DNA from: Nemania diffusa
Lineage: Eukaryota; Ascomycota; Sordariomycetes; Xylariales; Xylariaceae
Assembly (NCBI GenBank): GCA_038501195.1
Contig: JBBPUQ010000001.1
Location: forward strand, 2,356,001-2,420,000
Direction: 5' to 3'
DNA: 64,000 bases
Both the position numbers and the translations under genes were made by a program. Positions 31,426-41,541 of the stretch are shown one piece after another (position 1 is the first letter of the stretch; each line of letters begins with the position of its first letter). The notes beneath the pieces were generated by a model. The model saw only the letters and a list, made by a program, of their open reading frames with translations, did no database searches and was not told the origin of the DNA.

Positions 31426-32654
31426 TTAAACCCGTCCAGCCCGACCAATTTGCAATATTTTCCCCTCGTGCTGCTGATCGCTACGAAGGACTGGCCAGCT
31501 GGCGCCGTCCGCCTTATACAAGCTAACCTCGAGCTTCGTGCCGAGGATCTTGAAAGTAGACTTCTCTGTGTCAATCTCACCGAATAGCGGGACGGTCGTC
31601 TTGTAGCGCTTCGGCGCGGGCTCATTTGTGGGCAGATCTAGATCGAGGGTGTTGACGTTGAACTTGACTGTGGCCCTCGTGCTGTCAATCTTCTTGAGGA
31701 AGAAGGACGCTATGACGGTCGCGGGCGTCTGGTAGAAATCATGGCGCACCGTCTCAAGTAGCTCTTCTCCATCCTGTCCAGCGCCACTTGTGCCCTCTTT
31801 CTTCTTACCCTTGTCTTGACCAGACCCGACGAACAAATGTCGCGGCGACGTCTTGCAGCCTTCGAGCTTCATGAATTGGTCAAACTCTAGAACGCGCCGC
31901 TTGCAACAGCTGTACCCCTTACTACCCTCGTGGAAGATGGGTGCGCCCGGGTGGTGGACGCATTGCTCGTCATCTGACCGCTGCTGGCCCTTCTTGTACG
32001 TCACGTTGCACCCTTTCCTCCGGCAAGTCTTGCCATCGGGGATCTCGAGCGAGGGCTCGTCGTCCTCAGACTCAGGCGGGGGCGGAGGCGCTGTCGGCGC
32101 GGGCTGGGGCGTCAGAGGGGCACGGCTAGTTGTCGTGGCGGCTGCCGATACAACCTCGGCCAACTTGTCGGAGAGGGATTGTTTGGTTGGATTGACGTCG
32201 CTGGCGAGTTCCTTCTTCTCAATCTTCGGGGGGTGGTCGGTGGTGCTGTGTTTCCCGTCGGTGCAGGGAGGAATATCGAGAAACTCGTTGAATGTGAGGA
32301 CTCGGGGCTTGCAGCATTTCCAGCCTGGACTCGAGGTTAGTATCAATCGCGGTGCTTTACTTCCCCTCGTGTGATTTCATTTTCTATCTTTCATGTCTGG
32401 GTGTTAGGCGACTATCTAAGATAGCAAGGGTTCAAGAGTGTACTATCGTCGATGGGTGCGAGGGTGTAGAGGGTGTAGAGGGTGGCAGGGTGGCAGGGTG
32501 CAAGGGATGCGGACGCCAAAGAAGGGAAGAGAAAGCAGCTGATCGGACCTTTCTGCCCCTCGTGGAAGACGGGAGGACCCGGATGGTACCTGCAGATCTC
32601 GTCCGGGTCACTGTACTCCTTGCCGCAACCTTGATGAACGCACTTCGGGGCCAT
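31426..32654 (-). CDS. CHORD and CS domain protein (HSP90 cochaperone type)
   Basis: Homologue of the CHORDC1/RAR1 group, zinc-binding proteins that assist HSP90. Exons 32654-32549 and 32324-31426, 334 residues. The first CHORD starts at residue 5 (CVHQGCGKEY...CRYHPGPPVFHEGQKGW) and crosses the intron into KCCKPRVLTFNEFLDIPPC. A Pro/Ala-rich linker follows, then the second CHORD (about 136-195: CRRKGCNVTY, HHPGAPIFHEGSKG, CCKRRVLEFDQF). A CS domain follows (about 222-325: HDFYQTPATVIASFFLKKID...VKFNVNTLDLDL...LGTKLEVSLYKAD). The 224-base intron uses the unusual donor GTCCGA; the acceptor rebuilds the conserved GWKCC text exactly, so I trust it. The intron contains a minisatellite. Divergent from the glutaredoxin-like gene. 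Confidence 0.9.
32461..32500. repeat. small tandem repeat in the CHORD gene intron
   Basis: Units of GGGTGTAGA and GGGTGGCA are repeated two to three times each within the 224-base intron. It explains why this intron is longer than others in the window. Confidence 0.6.
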
Positions 32655-33224
32655 ATCTTATGTAATCTAGTGGTGTCCGTACGTGGGGTAGTCTGTACTT
32701 GTAATGCGTCCGTGGTTGTGAAGGTTCAAGTGGTTGGTAGCGTGGAGGTTTAGACTTTCTCGTATGATAAGAGGGGCTAGCGGATGGATTAAGTACTACC
32801 TACCAAGCACTGTACCTAGGTAAATTTGGTAACGCTGCGGGTACGATAGGTAGCTATGATTAGGTAGGCTCCTTGCGAACGAATTCAATGGAAACTTGAG
32901 AGTCAATCACTGTCAGCTACCAGCCAAATATTTCCACCGCTTACCCTTTTCAGCACAATCGACAAGGCAAATAATACTATGACGTAGCACGAGGACAAGA
33001 TGGGAAAACCGCCCCCCCCCCAGGATCCCTGTCTAGGTAATTGCCTAGACTAGTACTTACCTAATTACAGAGCTAGGTGCATACCTAAGGTACCCAATTT
33101 ACTACAATCGGTGTAGCTAGAACACGTCTTAGACAATCATCTTCAGCTTTGGCTGCCTACGCCTCACCTAATTTCAGTCTCAAGACTTCGATTGGTCGTT
33201 CATCATCTGTAACTATACTCAAAA
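32655..33224. promoter_or_regulatory. shared promoter of CHORD and glutaredoxin-like genes
   Basis: The 570 bases between divergent starts. It contains a C10 run near 33011-33020 and several CTAGGTA/TACCTA words. Confidence 0.4.
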
Positions 33225-33676
33225 ATGCGGCCTACCGTCCGACTTTTCCAAGCTTGCCGGATAACGCTTTTCACGCGCGAAAACTGCGGTTTGTGCTCTA
33301 CTGCGCGGTCTGTGCTGTCTGACGTCTGGGACACAAGGCCATTTCAGTTTGAAGAGGTCAATATTGTCAAGTCGAAGACAGGCCCACAATGGCGTGAGCT
33401 TTATGATTTTGACGTCCCTGTGGTATGTCCCTAATCTAACACCCGAGGGGTCTTATTGGTCTCGGTCTAGAATGACGGATGAAATATCAAATCATGGCTA
33501 TTTCCTCTAAGTATTAATTGGCAATATATTGCTGACGGCAGAGATGACAGATTCACATCAGCAAGTCCTCTGCACCTGAAGAGCAACCACAAACAGTCTC
33601 AGAGGCAGTGAGACTGATGCATCGTTTCACTGCGGAGCAGGTTCAGGCTAAGATGGACGAGGTTGAGAGGAAGTGA
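33225..33676 (+). CDS. glutaredoxin-like protein (DUF836 / YDR286C type)
   Basis: A small thioredoxin-fold protein of the C5orf63/YDR286C type. Two exons, 33225-33422 and 33551-33676, intron 128 bases in phase 0, 107 residues. Seen: strand RITLFTRENC, redox motif CGLC at 21-24, the helix STARSVLSDVW, then FEEVNIVKSKTGPQWRELYDFDVPV. Exon 2 supplies the cis-Pro strand partner IHISKS and a C-terminal helix ending KMDEVERK. The conserved VPV-IH join confirms the splice. It probably acts in thiol redox chemistry in mitochondria or cytosol; the exact role of the family is unknown. Confidence 0.85.
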
Positions 33677-33735
33677 ATGAACAGCCGTTCATCTCTCACT
33701 GGCATCACACGAAGAGCGGACTGTGACGGCAGGTG

Positions 33736-34735
33736 CTAATACCGTCCCACAGCCTTAGGCGCTTCCTGTCCTTGAGCTGCGCTGAGAGAACGCTCTAGGC
33801 TGGCCTGCAGCAACGTAGAATCAAGGGCTGCGTTGACCATATGAAAACCCTTGTCGGCATACTTCTTAGCCTGCTCCCCACTACTCGCGAAGAAGCCAGC
33901 CTTCTTGCCAGCCTTATTTGTAGCTGCAAGGATGCGATCAATGGCCTGCTCGAGCTCGGGCCTGATGACGCCGTCGAGGATCGGGTACCCGATGTTGTTA
34001 CCCAAGTCGAAAGGACCAATGAATAAGACATCGATGCCCGGCACCTCTGCGATCTCCTCCACGGCATCCAGGGCTTCTTGTGTTTCAATCTGCACTATGG
34101 TCAGCAGCGAACTGTTCGCATGCTGCAGGTATTCCGTCATCGTGGGGATCGGGTTGAAGCGTTCCATGGCAAAGGGTGAGCCGAGGCCGCGCTGTCCTTG
34201 TGGCGGGAACTTGGCTGCCGCAACTATCTTCCTTGCCTCTTCAGCAGACCGAAGAAGTGGTATTAAGACCTATAGGCTCCAAGTTAAAAATTATGGACAT
34301 TCCATCTCCATGCGGTGAGCCCTGTTCCATGGTTTACTCACTCCGTGCGCCCCTGAATCAAGTGCCCCTATGACTCTATCAGTTTATGGGTGTTGACGTA
34401 TATATATATATATATATCTAACTTAGAAACAAGAAGAGAGAGAGAGAGAGTTTAGCGGTTCGTTATGAGGCATCACACTCACTTTTGATCATCCAACCCT
34501 GCATGTCTGGGAGCCGGACAATCGGACTCACGCCACAGCTTGCAATGGCTGGCACCGCTTCATGCATCGCTGCATCGTCGATATTTCCGTGCTCGCAATC
34601 AACGAGTACCCAGTCAATGCCCGGCGTGCGTGCGAGGATTCTCGACACATTCGGGCCTGGCAGCGTCTGCCACACGCCTAGGCTTGGCCGCTCGGATTTC
34701 TCGAGCGCATTTTTGAATGTACACCCTTGAAGCAT
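33736..34735 (-). CDS. HpcH/HpaI-type aldolase
   Basis: Class II (metal-dependent) aldolase family acting on 2-keto-3-deoxy or hydroxy-oxo acids; the substrate is not evident. Exons 34735-34483, 34367-34342 and 34269-33736, introns 115 and 72 bases, 270 residues. The middle exon is only 26 bases and codes ALDSGAHG, which the family requires. Seen: GVWQTLPGPNVSRILA, VLVDCEHGNID with H49, RLPD, PPQGQRGLGSPFA, VQIE with the metal ligand E155, and GPFDLG with D181. I start at 34735 (CAAAAATGC); an upstream in-frame ATG at 34921 would add 62 Ser/Arg-rich residues that could be a mitochondrial presequence. The first intron holds TA and CT dinucleotide repeats. Probably catabolic. Confidence 0.88.
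34399..34451. repeat. adjacent (TA)n and (AG)n microsatellites inside an intron
   Basis: About ten TA units at 34399-34418 and eight AG units at 34435-34450, both within the 115-base first intron of the aldolase gene. On the coding strand the AG tract reads as a (CT)n run. Confidence 0.8.
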
Positions 34736-35150
34736 TTTTGAGTTGGCGGTTGTTTGTGTGTATGTACGTGCGTATATGTGTAGATGGGATGTAAACACTG
34801 AGAAGGAGTTGTGAGATGGATGGAGAGAACGGCGAGAGGACGAGGAACAAGGGCGTCGGTATACTGAGGGCCGACCTGCGGAAGCTAGTGTTGCAACAAC
34901 ACGACACGAAGCCCACCACATTGGTGAGAGTGATTCTATATGCCTACTATTTCTTTAGTTATTTCCTAACACGCACATAAGCTCCATTAAGATGCATAGC
35001 CGACATATTAAGGAGGTCTTCATGCCTATTAGCTCTCTAGGTGAATGTTCGAGACGGGGTGTCACCACGCCTTACCCCAACTCTACAGAGTTGCGGGGTA
35101 ACTAACCATGGTAAAACCCCCACCTAATTACCTAAATTAGATAGATACCT

Positions 35151-35170
35151 ACCTACCTAAAAAGGTAGGT
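35151..35170. repeat. ACCTACCT hairpin
   Basis: An eight-base stem, ACCTACCT against AGGTAGGT, with a four-base AAAA loop. It is followed by a G run. Another expression of the dispersed spacer word. Confidence 0.5.
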
Positions 35171-36141
35171 TGGGGGGGCTTATTGGGGTAAAGGTTGCTG
35201 CTACAGGGGCCTTAGGGAGGGCAGGTCTACCACGTAAGGTCTTACAACAAGTTCCAATACTTTAAACTTGGAAAAGCCAGTACCATTGCTTTGCTTGGGT
35301 TATGGAATATGTTTATTTTCTCAGCACTATTAGCCTCCCTTACTCTTAAGCCGAGTCTACAAGCCGCGAAATGTTGAAGATTACTCTAGCGAATAAAAAT
35401 AAGGAAAAAGGCTCTATGTAAGTTTTCCCGAGTAGATTAGGTACCTATGTAAGTAGAATGAGAGGTAAATATGTAGCTTAGGCATGCAAACACACATGTC
35501 TTAGTCTACATGTCATTGATAGAATCTCTTTCTTTCAGCAAAGTAGTTAAAATCGTCTCTCTTAGTAAATCATGGCCCATTAGTGAAGAGTGCCCTTTGC
35601 TCATATGATTTTTCCGTATTTTCTTTTACTACGGCGGGAGTCAAGGGTTCAAGTCGTGGGTTGACAAAAGTCAACTTTTTTTGTTTGACATGAATAATTC
35701 AGCGAAGTTGTTACGGTTTTATTGCGGACAGGTTTATAATTCTCCTATAAGGCGCTATGCAGCATAGCGTGGGATACTAACTCACAATATAACTCCTTAG
35801 GCAATACGACTTGAGCTAAAGTGTATGTGTAGGCATTCAATATCGACCCCAGGCCTTTGGATCGTCTAATGACGATATCATGCGTAGAAAGGAGGTCTCT
35901 AGACTAGGTACCTATCTAGGGGGGTGACGCAGACAAGAGCGGACATAAGCGGCTTATTCGGGGATGGAGCTCGGCAAATTCGGCCATCTAGGTACCTGCG
36001 TAGATTAGGGTACCTCTTATACCTATTACATCCATCAATTAAATCTACCTTAGGTAGGTAGGTATCAATCGACTATTCAAAGCTTAAAAATTTGATAGTA
36101 AGTTTCCCGCTCATATTTATGTTAAATAAATAAATAAGTAA

Positions 36142-36174
36142 ATGGCACCGTGTCGCCGGAATACCGCCAAGTAG
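36142..36174 (+). promoter_or_regulatory. upstream ORF in the leader of the Zn2Cys6 gene
   Basis: ATG at 36142 in good context (TAAATGGC) opens ten codons ending in TAG at 36172-36174, 20 bases before the main ATG at 36195 and in another frame. If the transcript starts upstream, this would lower initiation at the main start. Confidence 0.4.
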
Positions 36175-36194
36175 TTAAAATACCGACGATACCC

Positions 36195-38490
36195 ATGGAA
36201 GAACACCCCCGGCGACGCCGCCGACCAGCCTTGTCATGTCTCACCTGTAGAAGTCGAAAAGTCAAGTGCGACCGAGCCAAACCTTGCGTACGCTGTGTCT
36301 CTACGAATACTCGCTGTACCTATCGGGGTTTCAGCGGCGAAGCAGATGCCGTCCGGACACACTCTCAGAAAGATGGTGAAGGGCCCCTAGCTTCAGCTTC
36401 AAGTCCGAGAATATCTTCTCCCCCTCCTCTTACTCAGCATGTTACCAATGGAGACGTACCCACCACGGGGTATATATATTATTCATCGGCGCCCAGTATA
36501 AGTGCGACATCCACCGTAGCTCCGCAGCCAGGCTACTCAGAGGGTAGCGGTCACGATAAGACTTTAAGTCCGACCCGCCCCCTAGAAACAGCGTCGGACT
36601 TTCGAGATCTATGGCAGCGAGTACGAAAGCTTGAAGAGTTATCGGCCTCAAGTCCGGTTCGTGGGCTTAGTAAGACGAGACGGCACATACTCGCCCGCCA
36701 GGCCGGCCTACGAGACTCAGAGATAAGTCTGAAAAAAACTCGGTTGCTAAGATCGAGTGACTGGATGGGTACCGCACCCGAGGTAGGGCAATCGTAATTC
36801 GCTTCTCCCGGAGACCCCTAACTAATAATCTTATAAGTTTCAGCACGTTTACAGGTGCTTTGAGCTAGCTCGAGGCGGCGGCGAAGGTCCGTCCTCCCAA
36901 ATCGACGAGACGAAGGCTCTAATCGTTGAAATCGACGATCTCTACAAGAAATGCAAGCGAACCGCAAGAGAACTCAAAGTCAATAGGCCAAGTAGATGTC
37001 TATTGTCGCCGAAGCCCTCTCTTGAGCCTCCACCTCGCATGCTAGCAGATGCCATGGTAGGCCTCTACTTCCGGTGTTTTGAACCAGTGCACAGAATCCT
37101 TCACGAGCCTAGCTTTCAGGCCGAGTATCGAAGATTCTGGGAGAACCCTGAAACTGTTACCACAGGTCAGAGGCTCAAAATTCTCCTCGTTATTGGTATA
37201 GGCTCCTCTCTTCACGACGACGCCGGTCCAGACAGTGAGCTACGGGGTAGGGTTCAACAATGGATATACACGGCGCAGGCATGGCTATCAGGCCCCCTCG
37301 AGAAAGATCGCTTAGATGTACCTGGATTGCAAATACATTGCTTAGCGACGCTTGCCCGCCAGATCTTCTCAATAGGCGGTGATCTCGTTTGGATGTCTAT
37401 GGGCTCGCTCATTCATAGAGCTATGCAGATCGGTTTACATCGAGATCCCAAACACCTTCCAAGGATGTCCTTGTTGGTGGCTGAGGTTCGCAGGCGCTTA
37501 TGGTATACCATTCTCGAATTGCTTGTACAGTCCTCCCTGGACTCGGCTATGCCGCCTCGGATCTCTTTCGAGGACTTTGATACAGAAAGCCCTTCGAATA
37601 ATAACGACGACGAGATAGACGAGTCGACTGTGGCACTGCAGTCACATCCTAGAGGGGCCTATACTTCAACTGCTATACAGCTTGTGTTGATCGACTCTCT
37701 TCCGAGCCGACTCCAGATTGTGCAACTATTGAACGGGCTACATTCTGAACTAGCTTACCCAGATGTCTTAAACCTCAGCTCGGAAATTCTGAACGCCTGC
37801 CAAGCATGCACCAAGTTTGTAAATGAAAACAGGCAGATGGGCGTTACAGCATTCCAACGTAATATGTGCGATCATCTGGTGCGCAGGTTCTTGATACCTC
37901 TACACTTTCCCTTTGCCAGCGAAGCGCGAAATAATCCCTTATTCCACTATTCACAAAAGGTCGTGCTAGACGCAGCCCTAGCTTACATATCGCCGGCGCC
38001 AGATGATTATTTCGCCCGGTTAATTGCTAGCGGAGGAGGGATGTACAAAGAAGGATTCAGGTGCGCAACGGCTGCGGTAACCCTCGAGCTTCTCGTCCAA
38101 GCCCAGGCTCAGCGCGAGGACGGCACTTTTCAGAATAACACGAGGCAGCTAGATGTCCTAAAGCAGGCTGTCGGTGACATCACTGCGTTATCTTGGGAGC
38201 GGGTCCGACAGGGCGAAACCAACATCAAGGGCCCTATGTTTCTAGGCATAGTCCTCGTCATGGCGAACTCAGCGGACAGAGACGCCTTGTGCGAGTACAC
38301 AATGGCTAAAACGGCAAGAGACAGTCTTGCCCTCTGTCATGAGATCTTAGAGGGCCGGGCGAAAGCCATCCCCTTGTCATCTCCTAATATTAATAGCACT
38401 TTGACATCTTCGAGTCTTGATGGCGCGCAGGATGGCTTTGGATTGGATTTTAGTTTGGAATTTTTCTTCCCTACTGAGGGCGATTGGTGA
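36195..38490 (+). CDS. Zn2Cys6 fungal transcription factor
   Basis: Nuclear binuclear-zinc regulator. Exons 36195-36782 and 36844-38490, 61-base intron in phase 0, 744 residues. The DNA-binding domain is at residues 15-41 with C15, C18, C25, C31, C34 and C41 in the exact CX2CX6CX5CX2CX6C spacing, preceded by a run of arginines. A Ser/Pro-rich linker follows, with SDWMGTAPE before the intron. The large middle-homology (fungal_trans-type) domain covers roughly 240-500: FRCFEPVHRILHEPSF, GLQIHCLATLARQI, SMGSLIHRAMQIGLHRDP, VRRRLWYTILEL, MPPRISFEDFDTESPSN. The C-terminus is acidic and aromatic (FGLDFSLEFFFPTEGDW), possibly an activation region. It lies 0.8 kb upstream of, and on the same strand as, a FAD monooxygenase that it might control. 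The upstream GTG extension is not used. Confidence 0.92.
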
Positions 38491-39307
38491 TATGATGGCC
38501 AAACTATTTCATCACTTGTACTCACTCCTCATTCTGGTATATGTAGCTGTATGTATCCCTTAGATAGAATTCTAGTTAATCTAGGCACTCCCCGCGGACC
38601 ATCCTACCAACTACTCATCTACTCTATTTTGATTAGGGTTCATGAAGGGTGTTTTCGTAATCTCAACATTGAATAGTCCTGGCTACTCTCTTATTATAGT
38701 TTTGTGAAGCGAGTGACCGTGGCAGCCTATTTGTCATAAGCGACATTCTCACATGAAATAATGACGGTTTTCATAGCGAGTCTTAAATCCATTCATGCCA
38801 TCTCTCATTTTTATAAGTGTTGGGTTTATAGCAAGCTTAGGCTAACCGAGCTTCTCGGTGTATACCCCAGGGATTGGCTACTTTCATGGAGCGCATTAAC
38901 ATCAAGGATAATAAATATCAAGTTAATGACGGGTTAGATTCATGTGAGTCATAGTTAATAATAGCAAATGGGAGACGCAGCTATATACGTATGTAATTTC
39001 AGGGTCGGGGCGCGGGCCTGGCCCCCTTCGGTGAATTCACGGTTTATTCGGTCATATCGGCCGAAAACAAAACTGAGGGCGTCAAATATCTAGAAATATC
39101 TGCAAATTATATATTAATATGCCGAGAGGACCGTAACAGCAGCAAATTGGTGCTCTACATATAAATAATGCCTAAACCCAATGTGCTCTACTTCTTTAGC
39201 TCCTAAACCATCATCAGCAACGAGCTAGCGACACCTAGTTAGGAACAACGCAGACATTCTTCCTCCCCGTCTCTCTAGAATCAAGAAGAAAATACGCAAG
39301 CGCCCTC
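38491..39307. other. spacer with promoter of the FAD monooxygenase
   Basis: About 820 bases, AT-rich. ATTCGGTCATATCGGCCGAA near 39047-39066 includes two CGG/CCG-containing stretches that a zinc cluster factor could read. No gene. Confidence 0.4.
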
Positions 39308-40748
39308 ATGCCGCCTCTAAGAGTTCTCATAAGTGGTGGTGGCATCGCTGGCAATGCGCTCGCGTTCTGGCTGTCGAAGATTGGCCACGACATCACCGTC
39401 GTCGAGCGGTTCTCCAGCCTGCGGGACACCGGCCTCCAGCTCGATCTCAGAGGCCACGGCATCGAAGTCATGAAGCGCATGGACCTACAAGAAGCCTTCG
39501 AGGCCCAGGTGGCGCCGGAAAAGGGCGTGCAGCTCGTCGACAAGAAAGGTCGGCGACGCGCCTTCTTCCCGTCTACTGCGCCTGGCGAAGGAGTGCAGAA
39601 TTTCACCACCGAGTTCGAGATCATGAGAGGGAATATGTGTCGGATATTGCATGACGCTGCCGCAAAGTATGGGGCAAAGTTCGTCTTTGGCACATCTATT
39701 GAGAGCCTAGAAGATAGGGGTAACTCTGTAGCGATTCGGTTTGCGGATGGCAAGACGGACTCGTTCGACCTTGGTAAGTGCTGCCCGGATTCTTCTCGTC
39801 TTTTTTTCCCTCCAATTTTTCCTATGGATGTTACCAATCGACATGCTTCCCGTCCCGCCGAAAATACTACAGATTTCGCAGCAGTGAAAGACAACATATG
39901 AATGGGCTAACATAAAACACTTGGCAGTGGTTGGCGCTGATGGTCTCAATTCGCGAACCCGCAAGATGATGCTGGGGCCCGGCGTCGACGACGGACTGCG
40001 CCCGCTCAACGGCGTGGTGGCGGGCTATTTCACGATGCCCCAGCCCATGCAAGAAGGAGAGGAGTACCTTGCGACGGTCTTCATGGCGCCGGGCAACAAA
40101 GGCCTCATGATCCGGAGGTCTGACGCCAGCTACCGGCAGGTATACGTCGGCTGCAGGACCGACGCCTTCAGGGACGTCCCTCGGGGCGACGTCAAGGCCG
40201 AAAAGGCCGTGCTGACGAAAATCATGCAAGGTGCGGGATGGGAGACGGAGGACGTCCTGCGGGCCATGAACACGGATAACGACTTCTACCTCGAGCGCAT
40301 GGCACTAGTGAAGCTCGACCGCTGGTTCCGCGGTCGCGTTGCCCTCGTTGGCGACGCCGCTTGGTGTCCGACAGCGAACACGGGCATGGGGACTACCTCT
40401 AGCATAGTCGGTGCCTATATTCTGGCCGGCGAAATCTCGAAGTGCTGCGGACGAGGCACCGCGAAGCAAGCCGGAAAAGATAGCACCGGGGACAATATTG
40501 CTAAGGCTCTTGCAGCCTACGATGCGAAATTCCGCCCTTTTATGGATCAGGTGCAGAAGGGGATCGCCGAAGCTGAGGGTATGGGCATGGCTACCGCATT
40601 GATGTCGTCGGCGTTCGGCATTTCCTTGCTTCACCTCTTGGCTAGCTGTGCGGCGTTGTTCAAGGTCAATATCGGCGCGATGATGTTGAAGGAGCAAGTC
40701 AAGGATTGGGATCTTCCTGACTATAAAGAGTTGCTGCGGGAGCCCTAG
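39308..40748 (+). CDS. FAD-dependent monooxygenase (UbiH/TetX-like)
   Basis: Group A flavoprotein hydroxylase that probably oxidises a small aromatic or polyketide-like compound. Exons 39308-39773 and 39928-40748, 154-base intron, 428 residues. Seen: FAD-binding SGGGIAGNALAFWL (GxGxxG-type glycines 10-15), GLQLDLRGHGIEVM, RGNMCRILHDAA, the DG motif GADGLNSRTR directly after the splice, and the second FAD motif GRVALVGDAAWCPTANTGMG (G297, D298). The order and spacing match TetX-like and salicylate-hydroxylase-like enzymes. The C-terminal segment has a moderately hydrophobic stretch (FGISLLHLLASCAALF). No signal peptide. Adjacent to the Zn2Cys6 regulator; no polyketide synthase or other core biosynthetic gene is in the window, so a full cluster is not shown. 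Confidence 0.88.
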
Positions 40749-41469
40749 TTTTGGCAGCACCTCAGCCGAGCTGGTTGTAAGAATTGATGTAGATTTTTAA
40801 TAGTAGCGATATGTAACATAATAAAACATCTCCTAGATATTTACTAGCGTTGTTCTCTACTCCTCGCCCAATGTACCGAATATCCTCCATAAATAAATGC
40901 TAATAAGGGTAAAACAATATTCTCCTTTGCTCTCTCAGTGACAGTTTATCACCATATCTGTAAAGCAGACTTTTAATTACAGTTCTTGCGTTGCATGTTT
41001 TAATTCCGATAGTCTACTAATAAATATCTCTGTTTGCCTCAGAGGATTATCATCTATATTTCTTCAAGATTGGTCTTTTTTTTTTCGGCTATTCTGTGAA
41101 GTACTTACTCGCTCCAATATTTGCTTTGGTATTATGCAGAATCAACCCGTTGACGACGTCCCATAGACTTCCAATCAATAGATTACACGTCGCCTTCATA
41201 TTTTTCCATTTATCATGTTTGAATATTAATCAGATTGCGACCGATTTCTTTTTATTTTATTTAGTATGTGAACAGCATTATAGTATGCTACCCACACGTA
41301 TTGTTTACGTCGATGAAGTTATAACGAATCTAACACTGCAGATGGCTGCAAGTGCCACCAGCTGGGACTACCGCCAGCCCTTTTGTCTTTCATTGGCCAA
41401 AAATGGCTAAAAATTCATTCAACAACTTAATGTTTAAACTTCTTGCGATGGGAAGAAAAATATGATTAA
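40749..41469. other. AT-rich spacer before the tRNA gene
   Basis: About 720 bases. A plus-strand ORF at 41096-41410 lacks support. Nothing else is seen. Confidence 0.4.
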
Positions 41470-41541
41470 CTCCCGAACGGGGAATCGAACCCCGAGCCCC
41501 GCGGTGAAAACGCGATATGTTAGCCACTACACCATTCGGGA
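41470..41541 (-). tRNA. tRNA-Glu (anticodon UUC)
   Basis: Read on the minus strand, TCCCGAA (41541-41535) pairs with TTCGGGA (41477-41471) as a seven-base acceptor stem, with G73 at 41470. An A box (TGGTGTAGTGGCTA) and a B box (GGGGTTCGATTCCCC) are perfect. The anticodon arm is TCGCG-TTTTCAC-CGCGG, giving anticodon TTC. There is no intron. It sits alone in a 3.7 kb protein-gene-free stretch. Confidence 0.96.

Larger units (their letters stand above)
34736..36194. other. spacer with hairpin and upstream ORF
   Basis: About 1.45 kb. It holds the aldolase promoter, an ACCTACCT hairpin (35151-35170), AT-rich sequence, and the leader of the Zn2Cys6 gene with a short upstream ORF at 36142-36174. 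No other gene is seen. Confidence 0.4.

Noticed and set aside
31853..32374. 173-codon plus-strand frame
   Set aside because: Antisense to the CHORD-CS gene, crossing its intron boundary.
34735..34921. N-terminal extension of the aldolase from ATG 34921
   Set aside because: The residues are low complexity and the ATG at 34735 has a better leader context; kept only as an alternative start.
36195..40748. Complete secondary metabolite cluster
   Set aside because: Only a regulator and one monooxygenase are present; no synthase, synthetase, cyclase or P450 is seen in the window.
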